This document shows positions 46,393 to 55,303 of a stretch of DNA of 64,000 bases, piece by piece; position 1 is the first letter of the stretch, and each line of letters opens with the position of its first letter. Made by a program: the position numbers and the translations under genes. The stretch is from Candidatus Gastranaerophilales bacterium (GTDB taxonomy: Bacteria; Cyanobacteriota; Vampirovibrionia; Gastranaerophilales; Gastranaerophilaceae), in assembly GCA_944323155.1 (NCBI GenBank), contig CALURL010000004.1:62001-126000 (forward strand), read 5' to 3'. The notes under the pieces are model-generated. The model saw nothing but the letters and a program-made list of their open reading frames with translations, did no database searches and was not told where the DNA came from.

Positions 46393-47331
46393 CTAACTAA
46401 CCCTTATACATTTAGCAATTCTTAATTTTGCACTTCTTGAAGGCGGATTTTCTGATATCTCCCTATCGCTCGCAATGATTGGTTTCTTATTGATTAACTC
46501 CAACATTGGTGGTGCACAGTGGCAAATCATTTGATTTTTATCACAATGGCACTTTTGTGAGTGATATTTAAATAAGTGTTTCACTAACCTGTCTTCTAAG
46601 GAATGAAAACTTATTACACTTATTATAGCACCAAACCCTGCTAAATCCAACACATCGTTTAGAGTATTTTTTACATTTGTTAACTCATGGTTTACTTCAA
46701 TGCGAATTGCTTGAAACACGCGTGTTGCAGGGTGAATTGAGGATTTTATATGAGGTGTGCAGTTTACTATCAAATTCGCCAATTCTGTTGTTGTTTCAAG
46801 CTTTTTTATTTTTCTTTGTTCTACAATTTTTTTTGCAATACGTTTTGAAAATCTTTCTTCTCCGTATTCTGAAAAAATCCTGACCAAATCGTCTTCTCTG
46901 TAAGTATTTACGACATCATAGGCAGAGAATTCTGCATCCTGGTCAAATCTCATATCAAGCGGGGCTTCTTTAGAAAATGAAAAACCACGTTCTGCCTTGT
47001 TGAACTGGTGGTATGAGGCGCCTAAATCAAATAAAACTCCGCCTGTAATTTTTTCTATTCCGAGTTCTTGTAACACTTTTTTAATATTTGTGTATGAACT
47101 TTTAACAATTGTTAAGTTTTTGTAATTTTTTAAACGTTCAGATGCTGCTTTTATTGCGTCCTCATCAATGTCAAAGGCTATTAATCGTCCGTGCGGCTGA
47201 ATTCTTTGTAATATTAATTCAGAATGCCCGCCGCCGCCTAACGTACAATCTACATATATTTTCCCATCTTCGCAATTTAATGCGTCAACGGCTTCATGCT
47301 TCATTACTGTATAATGTTTAAATTCTTCCAT
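46393..47331 (-). CDS. rsmH: 16S rRNA (cytosine(1402)-N(4))-methyltransferase
   Basis: 312 residues. Methylates N4 of C1402 in the ribosomal P site using S-adenosylmethionine. Conserved motifs: HYTVMKHEAVDAL, VDCTLGGGGHS, AFDIDEDA, FDLGASYHQF, ERGFSFSKEAPLDMRFD and ISFHSLEDRLVKH. An FtsL-like gene follows 44 bases after the stop, as in dcw clusters. The promoter suggests a leaderless transcript. Confidence 0.96.
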   Translation of the reverse strand: MEEFKHYTVMKHEAVDALNCEDGKIYVDCTLGGGGHSELILQRIQPHGRLIAFDIDEDAIKAASERLKNYKNLTIVKSSYTNIKKVLQELGIEKITGGVLFDLGASYHQFNKAERGFSFSKEAPLDMRFDQDAEFSAYDVVNTYREDDLVRIFSEYGEERFSKRIAKKIVEQRKIKKLETTTELANLIVNCTPHIKSSIHPATRVFQAIRIEVNHELTNVKNTLNDVLDLAGFGAIISVISFHSLEDRLVKHLFKYHSQKCHCDKNQMICHCAPPMLELINKKPIIASDREISENPPSRSAKLRIAKCIRVS

Positions 47332-47337
47332 ATTAGA

Positions 47338-47346
47338 ATTTTAACA
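47338..47346 (-). promoter_or_regulatory. Extended -10 promoter of rsmH, leaderless
   Basis: On the minus strand TGTTAAAAT ends exactly six bases before the rsmH ATG. No Shine-Dalgarno sequence is present. Confidence 0.55.
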
Positions 47347-47351
47347 TAAAA

Positions 47352-47561
47352 TTATTGTGCAACTTTATTTAAGCCATATGTGTCATATGTGCTGATAAAG
47401 CGAGCGTATGTTAAAGTATTTACAACTCTGTTTGAATGTACTTCAATAATATGGATTATGACTTTGCATTCTTCAAGCACATTTGGGAAAAGGCTGTTAA
47501 ATACAATTATGTAATATAAAAAATCTGGTATTTCGTTTTCTTTAATATGCAGTTCGACCAT
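47352..47561 (-). CDS. Small hypothetical protein, 69 residues
   Basis: Begins MVELHIKENEIPDFLYYIIV and continues with CKVIIHIIEVHSNRVVNTLT. The composition looks protein-like, but no Shine-Dalgarno sequence precedes the ATG and no family is recognised. It lies between gltX and rsmH on their strand and would cover part of the rsmH upstream region. Confidence 0.4.
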   Translation of the reverse strand: MVELHIKENEIPDFLYYIIVFNSLFPNVLEECKVIIHIIEVHSNRVVNTLTYARFISTYDTYGLNKVAQ

Positions 47562-47655
47562 TATTCTAATCCCAATACATGATTAACGTATTTTTTGTAT
47601 CGGAATGGAAAGCTAAAAACTTTAATAAAATTTTGATAAATATTAAAAAATGTAA

Positions 47656-47687
47656 AAAATAGCGAATTAATACTAATTCGCTATTTT
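47656..47687 (-). terminator. gltX terminator
   Basis: AAAATAGCGAATTA and TAATTCGCTATTTT form a 14-bp stem with a 4-base loop; on the minus strand T's follow. Confidence 0.85.
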
Positions 47688-47706
47688 CTTAGTTGTTGTA
47701 TTTAAT

Positions 47707-49173
47707 TTATTTTATAGCTGCTTTAACCCTTGCAAGTGAATGTTCTTTGCCTAAAATCGCAAGGATTGCAGTCATATCAGCGCCGCAGGTTCTGCCTGTA
47801 ACAGCAGCTCTTATTGCCCACATTGTAACTTTGGGCTTAATTCCTTTTTCTTTGTATTCTGCACGGAAAGCTTCAAGTTTTTCATGCAGTGTTTCTTCGT
47901 CGAAATTCCAGTCTTGAGCTTGTTTTAAGAAAGTTTTCAATACATCTTGTGAAACTTCTGTGTCAAGAACTTCTGTTTGTGCTTTCTGTTCTATTTCAAC
48001 TTTGTCGCCGCCGAAGAAATACGGTACAGCATCAGTTATATCAGAAAGAAGTGTCAAAGGTTCACGTGTAACTTCTACCATTCTTGTATATTGAGCGTCT
48101 GTAAGTTCTGACAAATCATATTTGGTCAAATATGGTTTTAATCTTTCTTTCAAGTCTTCAATCGGAAGCATTTTGATGTAATGACTATTCATCCAATTTA
48201 ATTTATCGTATTCGAAAATTGAATTAGATGAAGAAACATCTCCGATTCTGAAATCTTGTGCGATTTCATCTACTGTTTTAATTTCCTGTCCGTCAGAAGG
48301 CGACCAGCCTAAAAGGGCTACAAAGTTAATTAATGCTTCTGTTAAGTAGCCTTTTTCAACGAATTCAGAAACAGCAGTTGCACCGTGGCGTTTTGACAGC
48401 TTGCTTCTGTCAGGCGCCAAAATCATTCCTAAATGGCCGAAACGCGGAACTTCTGCTCCTAGTGCTTCAAATATCAAAATTTGTTTGAAAGTATTTGAAA
48501 TATGGTCTTCTCCGCGAATTACGTGTGAAATCTTCATTAGCATATCATCAATTACAACAGCAAAGTTATAAGTTGGTGTGCCGTTGGATTTCATGATTAC
48601 AAAATCCCCGAGAAGATCTGTATCCATATGTAATTCACCTTTTACAAGGTCATCAAATTTTAATATAGAAGAATCATGGAATGCTTTTTGAGCTTTTGCA
48701 ATATTAAATCTCAAAGCAGGTTTTCTTCCTTCTTTTCTAAGCTTTTCTTTTTCTTCTTCTGTTAAGTTTTCGCATTTTTTTGAATAAACATAAGCTTTTT
48801 TATTTTTAGTAGCTTCTTCTTTTTCAGCTTCTAATTCTTCCGGTGTGCAGAAGCATTCATATGCAAAACCTTTATCAAGAAGAATTTGAGCGTATTTTGG
48901 ATAGATATCAAATCTCTCAGACTGAGTATAAGGACCATAATCTCCGCCGACATCAGGGCCTTCATCCCAGTTGAGTCCTAAAGCTTTTAAGCTGTCAAAT
49001 ATATTATCAATATATGCTTGGCTTGTGCGTTCGGCATCAGTATCTTCAATTCTCAGAATAAATTTTCCGTTATTTTTTTTAGCAAATAAATAGTTAAATA
49101 AAGCAGTTCTAGCCGTTCCAACATGTAAATTCCCGCTGGGTGACGGCGCTATTCTAACTCTAACTTCTGACAT
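47707..49173 (-). CDS. gltX: Glutamate--tRNA ligase
   Basis: 488 residues. Charges tRNA-Glu. HIGH-type motif in APSPSGNLHVGTARTALFNY, RIEDTDAERT, VIRGEDHISNTFKQI and KMSKS-type KLSKRHGATA. The ATG at 49173 has AAGGAT at good spacing; an ATG six bases upstream overlaps it. A structured leader lies upstream. Confidence 0.96.
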   Translation of the reverse strand: MSEVRVRIAPSPSGNLHVGTARTALFNYLFAKKNNGKFILRIEDTDAERTSQAYIDNIFDSLKALGLNWDEGPDVGGDYGPYTQSERFDIYPKYAQILLDKGFAYECFCTPEELEAEKEEATKNKKAYVYSKKCENLTEEEKEKLRKEGRKPALRFNIAKAQKAFHDSSILKFDDLVKGELHMDTDLLGDFVIMKSNGTPTYNFAVVIDDMLMKISHVIRGEDHISNTFKQILIFEALGAEVPRFGHLGMILAPDRSKLSKRHGATAVSEFVEKGYLTEALINFVALLGWSPSDGQEIKTVDEIAQDFRIGDVSSSNSIFEYDKLNWMNSHYIKMLPIEDLKERLKPYLTKYDLSELTDAQYTRMVEVTREPLTLLSDITDAVPYFFGGDKVEIEQKAQTEVLDTEVSQDVLKTFLKQAQDWNFDEETLHEKLEAFRAEYKEKGIKPKVTMWAIRAAVTGRTCGADMTAILAILGKEHSLARVKAAIK

Positions 49174-49224
49174 TGTCATATCCTTCTTTTTGTAATTTAG
49201 GCTGGTGCGCTTATATATAAAGCA

Positions 49225-49285
49225 GGTACATCAGTTACACTTAACCACATTTTGCGAACCGCCAATTCTAAACTTATGATGTACC
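49225..49285 (-). ncRNA. Structured leader upstream of gltX
   Basis: GGTACATCA (49225-49233) and TGATGTACC (49277-49285) are perfect 9-base complements enclosing 43 bases that include a GCGGTTCGC mini-hairpin. They lie in the 5' UTR of gltX, just downstream of the predicted promoter. No known class (for example T-box) is recognised. Confidence 0.45.
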
Positions 49286-49304
49286 ATAGCGTGGCTGCGT
49301 TATA

Positions 49305-49333
49305 ACTTTAGCACGCGCAAGTTTTATTTTCAA
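49305..49333 (-). promoter_or_regulatory. Probable gltX promoter
   Basis: On the minus strand TTGAAA (49333-49328), 17-bp spacer, TAAAGT (49310-49305). It would give a leader of about 125 bases containing the inverted repeat. Confidence 0.45.
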
Positions 49334-49351
49334 GATATTATTAAGCTTTTC

Positions 49352-50118
49352 TTATTCTAAGATATACATTGGAGAACATCCCCAGCCTGTGCCATGCAGG
49401 CAGTCTTCTTCATAGTTGTCTTTTGTTATTTCTGTCGTAAATGGATTACTGCATCCATTTACATTGGTATTGTTGTCATTATTTTCAAAAAATGAAGGAG
49501 AAACTTTATTTTTAGGTAAGGTGAAATAAAATATATCACGTCCTATTGTGTTTGGTTTTTGAATACCATTAACATCTATAAAAATTTGTCTGAAACAATT
49601 AAAATTTACCCACGTTCCATCTGCTAAATACAATGTAAGATTCTTATAACTGGGATTTATCATCATATATTGTTTTTGTTTCGTAAACCATTCTCCATCT
49701 GGCAGAAATTGAACTTTTTCATTAAAAATATCCTTAGAATATTGGTCTGATTCATCTATAATAATACTTCCGGAATAGATTACGTCACATTTAAGTCCGG
49801 AGCTAACAACATTAAGATGTTTTGCAATTTCGCAAACATATCTAGGCATTTCTTGCCAGCTGCTTGTATTTATTTCTTCACCGTAATCTAAATATGCCAG
49901 CTGCATTGCTTGAGCAATTGTGGAATAAGCTTTTTTAAATTTTGCTTTGAATTGTTTGTCTTGAATGTTACTAATCACGGAAGGTAAAGTTAAAGCCGCT
50001 ACAATTCCTATAATTCCAAGTGTAACCAATACTTCTGAAAGAGTAAAACCATTATAAGTGCTTGTTAAATAAGGCTTACGGGGGGGGGGCAAGCGCGTAA
50101 AATCTTTTGTTTTCTCAT
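49352..50118 (-). CDS. Prepilin-like protein with C10 tract, out of frame (copy 4)
   Basis: The minus-strand ATG at 50118 follows GGAGG and encodes MRKQKILRAC before ten C (the G10 element inverted). The frame then stops at TAA soon after. With one more C a single 255-residue frame results: MRKQKILRACPPPRKPYLTS, YNGFTLSEVLVTLGIIGIVA, body, IDVNGIQKPNTIGRDIFYFT and a Cys-containing end. Alternatively a TTG at 50092 just before the tract is in frame with the body (246 residues), but it has no ribosome-binding site. The body is divergent from copies 2 and 3. Confidence 0.75.
50078..50096 (+). repeat. Poly-G element AC-G10-CAAGCGC, inverted (copy 4)
   Basis: Ten G at 50080-50089 on the plus strand, whereas the gene is on the minus strand. 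The 19 bases are identical to copies 1 and 3 but in the opposite orientation to the coding sequence. Confidence 0.9.
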
Positions 50119-50198
50119 TTTGAGCCTCCTTTTTTATATTATTATCTAATTATCCTAATTAATTGTCAAGAATGTATGAAATCCTTTAAAAAAACGAT

Positions 50199-50226
50199 TT
50201 GACCTTACGGGTTAAAGGGTTAAAAT
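50199..50226 (+). promoter_or_regulatory. Promoter of the secreted protein gene, leaderless
   Basis: TTGACC, 16-bp spacer, TAAAAT, which ends six bases before the ATG at 50233. No Shine-Dalgarno sequence. Confidence 0.65.
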
Positions 50227-50232
50227 GGAATT

Positions 50233-51120
50233 ATGAAGAGGCTGCTATTTTTTATATTTTTAATGTGTTTTATAGCAGTGCCGGCACTTGCTGCTGATAC
50301 TGATGTCAAGCTGCAGAAAATTTTTATTTACACAATTCCTGATGATGATTCTGAAAATCAAGAAAATCCAGATGATTTTGATGCCACAGAAAATGATTAC
50401 GTTAATGAACTGCCGCAAAATGAAGATAATTCTTCAAATGAAGATGTTATCGAAGAGATTAATTTAAATATTGATGAGCCTGAACCTATTACAACTGCTA
50501 CAGTATTAAAAGGCTATGCAGAATACGTTGAAGATTCTGAAGCAATTTACCTGAAAGATGATAATGATCAATTTGTATTAAACCTTAAAGTCCCGCAGAA
50601 AATTACTAAAGATGAAACCTTTGATTTGAAAAACAAAATTACTTCAAAACGTATTCAAAATTATTCAAAATTCGCAAAAGAAGAACATACTGTTGCAGAT
50701 AGAAATATTCAATCTTCTGCAAAGGCCGGTAATTTTTTGTTTGGTACAACTTTCGGGCAAGAGGTTGATGATATTTCTATGCTCGAAAATTCAACATCTT
50801 TGTTTACAAAGTATGAAAGAGAAAAATTTTCTCTTAGCTCAAAATATTCAAAAACTATGAATACGACTATCGGAACTTATTCTGATGAATTATCGTTCGA
50901 ACCTGAGTATAAACTTAATAATTATATTTCTATAAAAGAAGTTTTAAAAAGTAATTTTTCTAAAAACCGCCGCAGTAGTGAACTTGTGCTTTCTATTTCT
51001 CCTTTTGGTAGGCACAAAGGTGACAGAGTCAGGTTTGAAGTCGGCGGTAAATATACAATAAATCAGGATAATTCTTTGTATGGCACTCAATTAAATTTCT
51101 CAACAAAAATAAAATTGTAA
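50233..51120 (+). CDS. Secreted protein with beta-rich C-terminal domain
   Basis: 295 residues. Signal peptide MKRLLFFIFLMCFIAVPALA. A very acidic, low-complexity segment follows (about 35-90). The C-terminal half (about 165-295) shows alternating strands such as KFSLSSKYSKTMNTTIGTYS and DRVRFEVGGKYTINQDNS, ending in KIKL, like an outer-membrane barrel-type segment. Function unknown; periplasmic or outer-membrane location is inferred. Confidence 0.6.
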   Translation: MKRLLFFIFLMCFIAVPALAADTDVKLQKIFIYTIPDDDSENQENPDDFDATENDYVNELPQNEDNSSNEDVIEEINLNIDEPEPITTATVLKGYAEYVEDSEAIYLKDDNDQFVLNLKVPQKITKDETFDLKNKITSKRIQNYSKFAKEEHTVADRNIQSSAKAGNFLFGTTFGQEVDDISMLENSTSLFTKYEREKFSLSSKYSKTMNTTIGTYSDELSFEPEYKLNNYISIKEVLKSNFSKNRRSSELVLSISPFGRHKGDRVRFEVGGKYTINQDNSLYGTQLNFSTKIKL

Positions 51121-51177
51121 ACTTATAAAAATATTGTTGTCTAAACTATCTATTTTGTTTATAATTATATATAACTA

Positions 51178-51642
51178 ATGAGGTTTAAGAGCGTGGAAGA
51201 AAATAGCAACGGCCAAAATTCTGAAAATATAAATGATACAGAAATTGCTGCTTCTCAACAGCAGGAAACTCTTGTTAATAAATCATTGAAACGCTCAAAA
51301 AGACATAAGACTAAAACAAAGTTTTATTATTCCTTTTTGACTGTTGTACTTTTGCTTTGTCTCATTCAAATTGGTTTCGGGGTAATTCTGAATATCTCAA
51401 AAACTATTTCTTATAGAGCTAAAATTGGTACTATGGAAAAAATTAGAGATGCTGCAGAAGCACATAATCAGGATTTGAAACAGGAAATTAAAATGTTTTC
51501 ATCTATGCAAAGTCTTGAAGGAATTGCTAGAAATAATCTTAAAATGGCTGGAGAGGACGAAGTTCTTATTCTCATTAACAATAATAATCAAGATTTGAAG
51601 AAATCTAAAAAACATCATAAGAAAAAGCGTAATAAAAAGTAG
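51178..51642 (+). CDS. FtsB/DivIC-like septum formation protein
   Basis: 154 residues: a basic cytoplasmic N-terminus, one membrane helix (FLTVVLLLCLIQIGFGVIL), a coiled coil and the family-like motif SLEGIARNNLKMAGEDEVLI, comparable to the LE.IARE.L.M...GE.V end of FtsB/DivIC. A Lys/His-rich tail (KSKKHHKKKRNKK) is unusual. TATAAT lies at 51160-51165. The next gene begins 10 bases later. Confidence 0.65.
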   Translation: MRFKSVEENSNGQNSENINDTEIAASQQQETLVNKSLKRSKRHKTKTKFYYSFLTVVLLLCLIQIGFGVILNISKTISYRAKIGTMEKIRDAAEAHNQDLKQEIKMFSSMQSLEGIARNNLKMAGEDEVLILINNNNQDLKKSKKHHKKKRNKK

Positions 51643-51652
51643 CGGTGAATAA

Positions 51653-53239
51653 ATGGAAAACAAAGAAGTTTTAGACTATATAAAACAGGCATTTGATTTG
51701 AGGGAGCAGGGCTGTTACAAGCAGGCAATTGAAATGCTTTACAAGGCTTTGGAAATTGAAAGCGATAATATAGAAATACTTTTTCAATTAGGCGAACTGT
51801 ACTTTTTAATGAAAAATTTTACAAGAGCCTGTCAGTATTTGGAAAAAGTTATTGCAAAAAATGAAACACATATTGATAGTCTTAAACTCTTAAGAAAAAT
51901 ATATTCGCAACTGGATGATTATAATAAGGCTTATACTTATGCCCAGAAATGCTTTGAAGTAGAGAAGAATTGTGCTAACCTCGGCGAATTAATCAGACTT
52001 TCTGCTAAAGTCGGGAAGTTTGAAATTATAAATGATTACGAAAATGACTCTTTGATGTCTGATGATGTTATGTATATTGCGGCAAAGGCTTATTATGAAA
52101 ATAAGGACTTGAACGCTGCAAAAAATATGCTTGAAAAGGCTTTTGAAAAAAATCCTGATAATGCTGACATTCAAATTCTGCGAGGTAAAATTTATTTTGA
52201 TGAAAACAATTTTGAAAAATCAAAAGAAATTTTTGCAGCTCTTTCAAAAAATTCGCAAAATCCAGAAGTTTTGAACTATCAAGGATTATTCGCTCTGGAA
52301 GATATGAATTTTATTGAGGCAATAAAATGTTTTTCTAAAGCGTGCAGTATCAATAAATCCAATTCAAAGTATTACTATAATTTGGGTAATGCATATTTCT
52401 TTAACGGCTGGCATGATGAGGCAATTAGTGCCTATTTAAATGCAATAAAGTTAGAACAGGATAATCTGGATTACAGGTATTCTCTTGCGTATCTGTATTT
52501 TGAGATGAATGATTTTGATAAAGCTAAAAAAGAAGTAGATTATATTCTTTCTCATAATTCTTCATACAGTCAGGCAATTGTATTGAATGCTCTGTTAAAA
52601 TTTGAAAATAAAGATTTTTTAGGCGCTCAAAAAGATTTGGAAGATAATTTGAAAAAAGGCTTTGATGATGATTTTACACTTTTGTCACTTGCAAAAGTTT
52701 ATAGTGAATTAGGATTGTTTGAAAAGGCAGAGGATGCTGTAAAAAAGGTTATTGCAAGAAATCCAAACAATCTAAATTATTCTCAAGAGCTTGCTGAAAT
52801 TTATATAAAAGAGAAAAAATCACAGAAGGCTTTAGAAGTTGTTGATTTAATTATCAACGAGAATGAAAATTATATTTCAGCATATTCTCTTGGCGCAAAA
52901 GCCGCTTATGAATTGGGAGATTATGATAAGACAAAGGAATTTGCACAGGAAGCTATTTCTCTTGATATGAATTACGCCGGAGGATATTATTATCTTGCAC
53001 TTGTACGCGCAAATGAACAGGATTTTGATGAGGCTATAGAATGTATGAAACGTGCAATTATGTATGATGTAAATAATGCTGAATACTATGCTAAGATGAG
53101 CGATATTTATAAAGATTCAGGGGATATAAAGACCGCATTGGATTACATTAAAGAAGCTGTTAATATTAATGATTCAACAGAATACAAAATTAAGTATTCA
53201 GAATTGGCAGCTTTAAATAGAAAATTAAAAAAAGATTAG
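51653..53239 (+). CDS. Tetratricopeptide repeat protein
   Basis: 528 residues formed almost entirely of about 14 TPR units, for example REQGCYKQAIEMLYKALEIE, YYNLGNAYFFNGWHDEAISA and YYYLALVRANEQDFDEAIEC. No signal peptide or catalytic domain. TPR arrays mediate protein-protein contacts; this one may be cytoplasmic and linked to the FtsB-like neighbour, with which it shares a probable operon. Confidence 0.85.
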   Translation: MENKEVLDYIKQAFDLREQGCYKQAIEMLYKALEIESDNIEILFQLGELYFLMKNFTRACQYLEKVIAKNETHIDSLKLLRKIYSQLDDYNKAYTYAQKCFEVEKNCANLGELIRLSAKVGKFEIINDYENDSLMSDDVMYIAAKAYYENKDLNAAKNMLEKAFEKNPDNADIQILRGKIYFDENNFEKSKEIFAALSKNSQNPEVLNYQGLFALEDMNFIEAIKCFSKACSINKSNSKYYYNLGNAYFFNGWHDEAISAYLNAIKLEQDNLDYRYSLAYLYFEMNDFDKAKKEVDYILSHNSSYSQAIVLNALLKFENKDFLGAQKDLEDNLKKGFDDDFTLLSLAKVYSELGLFEKAEDAVKKVIARNPNNLNYSQELAEIYIKEKKSQKALEVVDLIINENENYISAYSLGAKAAYELGDYDKTKEFAQEAISLDMNYAGGYYYLALVRANEQDFDEAIECMKRAIMYDVNNAEYYAKMSDIYKDSGDIKTALDYIKEAVNINDSTEYKIKYSELAALNRKLKKD

Positions 53240-53315
53240 AGAAAATTTGTCCTGTAAAAAAATATAATTATAATATAAATTATTACAATGGATAAATTGG
53301 GAGATTAGGGATAGT

Positions 53316-54005
53316 ATGAAGTTTAAAAAAAGTATAGCAGTAATTGCATTATTGATAGGATTTTATTTTGTAAATCCTGTTGTTGCCGCAGAGGACAATG
53401 AAGTTTCTGCAACGGCTGTAAGGAAATTTTACCCCAAAAAATATACAGAGCAATATATAAAACAAATTACTCCAACTTATAAAGATGTTGGCAAAGATGA
53501 TGTATTCTATGTAGCGCTGGATATGTTAATCGGAACAAATGGCGAATTCTCAAGAAATGCAATTTTAGGTAATAATCTTTCTATGCGCCCTGTGAAAATT
53601 GAATTTAAGGATTTAGGATTAATAAATCCAGATTATGCAAATTTTGATGCTTTGGGGTGGAAAAAAGGGAAACAGCTTTATATTTTTATAAACCCTCGTC
53701 ACAAAGATGCACCTCCGGGGGCTATTGCTGCATTGCTTTCACATGAAGCTCTTCACCAGGACGAATACAATTCTCTCGCTGAAGAAACTTATGCTTGGAC
53801 AATGGAAGCGTCTGTATGGACAGAGATTGTAAAGCTTTATCCTGAAAGTAATGATGAAATTCATCCGCTTGTTGACAGAGAAAATAAATTGAAGAAACTC
53901 TTTGAAAAAGGAAATTATTCAAACAAATATATAAAAATGACCGTAATAAATAATGAAGGCTACAAAAATCTTCCGCAAACATCTCCGGGATTTGAAGATT
54001 TATAA
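53316..54005 (+). CDS. Secreted HExxH protein, possible zincin peptidase
   Basis: 229 residues. Signal peptide (KSIAVIALLIGFYFVNPVVA). A zincin-like helix LLSHEALHQDEYNSLAEETY gives HEALH with further Glu residues 8-12 positions later, a plausible third zinc ligand. No prodomain or known family recognised. The location before ctpA suggests envelope proteolysis or remodelling. Confidence 0.55.
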   Translation: MKFKKSIAVIALLIGFYFVNPVVAAEDNEVSATAVRKFYPKKYTEQYIKQITPTYKDVGKDDVFYVALDMLIGTNGEFSRNAILGNNLSMRPVKIEFKDLGLINPDYANFDALGWKKGKQLYIFINPRHKDAPPGAIAALLSHEALHQDEYNSLAEETYAWTMEASVWTEIVKLYPESNDEIHPLVDRENKLKKLFEKGNYSNKYIKMTVINNEGYKNLPQTSPGFEDL

Positions 54006-54040
54006 ATAATTCTGTTATCTAGGAAGGAAGTATATTGATT

Positions 54041-54055
54041 ATGAAAAATCCTTGA
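54041..54055 (+). CDS. Four-codon upstream ORF coupled to ctpA
   Basis: ATG AAA AAT CCT TGA encodes MKNP; its TGA overlaps the ctpA ATG (TGATG). AGGAAGG precedes it at a spacing of roughly 12 bases. It could provide translational coupling or control for ctpA. Confidence 0.4.
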   Translation: MKNP

Positions 54056-55299
54056 TGTTAAATATTCGTATGAGAAAGAAACAGCTCTTAATTTTCATAT
54101 TTTTGGTTGCGGTATTGTTTGCATTGAACAAATTTTTAATGAACTCAAACAATGTTGCTATAGATGAAATGCCTGATATGGTTAACAAAAGTCATGTTTC
54201 TTCTCAACGATTATTTGACAATACATGGGATACAATTCAGGATAACTATTTTGATGCCTCAATGAATCATCAAAATTGGCACCGCTGGAAAGAGCATTAC
54301 CGTGGGAAAATAAAAACTGATGAAGATGCTAAAGTCGCTATAGATACCATGCTTGCAAGTCTTGATGACCCGTATTCGAAATATATGTCGAAAAAGGAGT
54401 ACAGTGAGCAAAATACTTCAATTAGTTCAAAAATCACTGGTATAGGTGTAAATATATCATCAATTTCCGGCAAAATCCATATTATCAATGTTATGGAAGG
54501 TACTCCGGCACAGTTTTCCAACCTTTTGCCTAATGATATAATTCTTTCAATTGACGGTAAAGATATTAGCGGAATGCAGCTTGCTGATGTCGCAAATCTT
54601 GTTAGAGGCCCTGAAAATACATTTGTGCAGCTTGTAATTTTGCGCAATAAAGATAAACTTGTAAAAAATGTCATGCGCAAAGAAATTAAAATTAAAACAG
54701 TAAAAAGTAATATTGTTGACAAAAATATAGGCTATATTCAAATTGCAAGCTTTATTGGTTCTACAACTCCAAATGAGTTTATGGATGCTTTAGAAAAAAC
54801 TAAAAACACTAAGGGGCTGATAATTGATTTACGCGGCAATACAGGCGGTTTGCTTCCAAATGCAATATTTGTCGCAAATTTATTTATTCCTGAAGGCAAT
54901 ATTGTTAGTATTGTCGGTAGAAATGGCTATAAATATGATATCTTTGCTCAAGATACCGAATATGGAATAAATAAGCCGACTGTTGTGCTAGTGGACAGTT
55001 CTTCTGCAAGTGCAAGTGAAATTTTGTCAGGAGCTTTGAAAGACTACAAAAAAGCAACGCTTGTTGGTACAAAAACCTACGGAAAAGGTATGGTACAAAA
55101 AATTATTCCAATGCCCAATGAAACAGGGCTGAATTTAACTATTGCAAAATACTTAACTCCAAAAGGTACTGATATCAATAAAAAAGGTATTAATCCTGAT
55201 ATAAAAGTTACATTTACTGTTAATGATATTAAAAATCATAACGATGCACAGCTTCAAGTCGCGAAAAATGTATTGTCTAAAATGCTGTCACAGAAATAA
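54055..55299 (+). CDS. ctpA: C-terminal processing peptidase (S41 family)
   Basis: 414 residues. An N-terminal membrane anchor (about 8-25) is followed by a PDZ domain (GTPAQFSNLLPNDIILSIDG) and the S41 peptidase core. The catalytic Ser lies in VDSSSASASEILSGALKD (about 318) and Lys in TKTYGKGMVQ (about 343); LIIDLRGNTGGLLP is also conserved. It acts in the periplasm on envelope proteins. The start is at the TGATG coupling site; the in-frame TTG just before it is less likely. Confidence 0.92.
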   Translation: MLNIRMRKKQLLIFIFLVAVLFALNKFLMNSNNVAIDEMPDMVNKSHVSSQRLFDNTWDTIQDNYFDASMNHQNWHRWKEHYRGKIKTDEDAKVAIDTMLASLDDPYSKYMSKKEYSEQNTSISSKITGIGVNISSISGKIHIINVMEGTPAQFSNLLPNDIILSIDGKDISGMQLADVANLVRGPENTFVQLVILRNKDKLVKNVMRKEIKIKTVKSNIVDKNIGYIQIASFIGSTTPNEFMDALEKTKNTKGLIIDLRGNTGGLLPNAIFVANLFIPEGNIVSIVGRNGYKYDIFAQDTEYGINKPTVVLVDSSSASASEILSGALKDYKKATLVGTKTYGKGMVQKIIPMPNETGLNLTIAKYLTPKGTDINKKGINPDIKVTFTVNDIKNHNDAQLQVAKNVLSKMLSQK

Positions 55300-55303
55300 A
55301 AGA

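Noticed and set aside
49225-49285. T-box riboswitch upstream of gltX
   Set aside because: No T-box antiterminator sequence (TGG-containing bulge) or specifier loop was recognised and no terminator follows.
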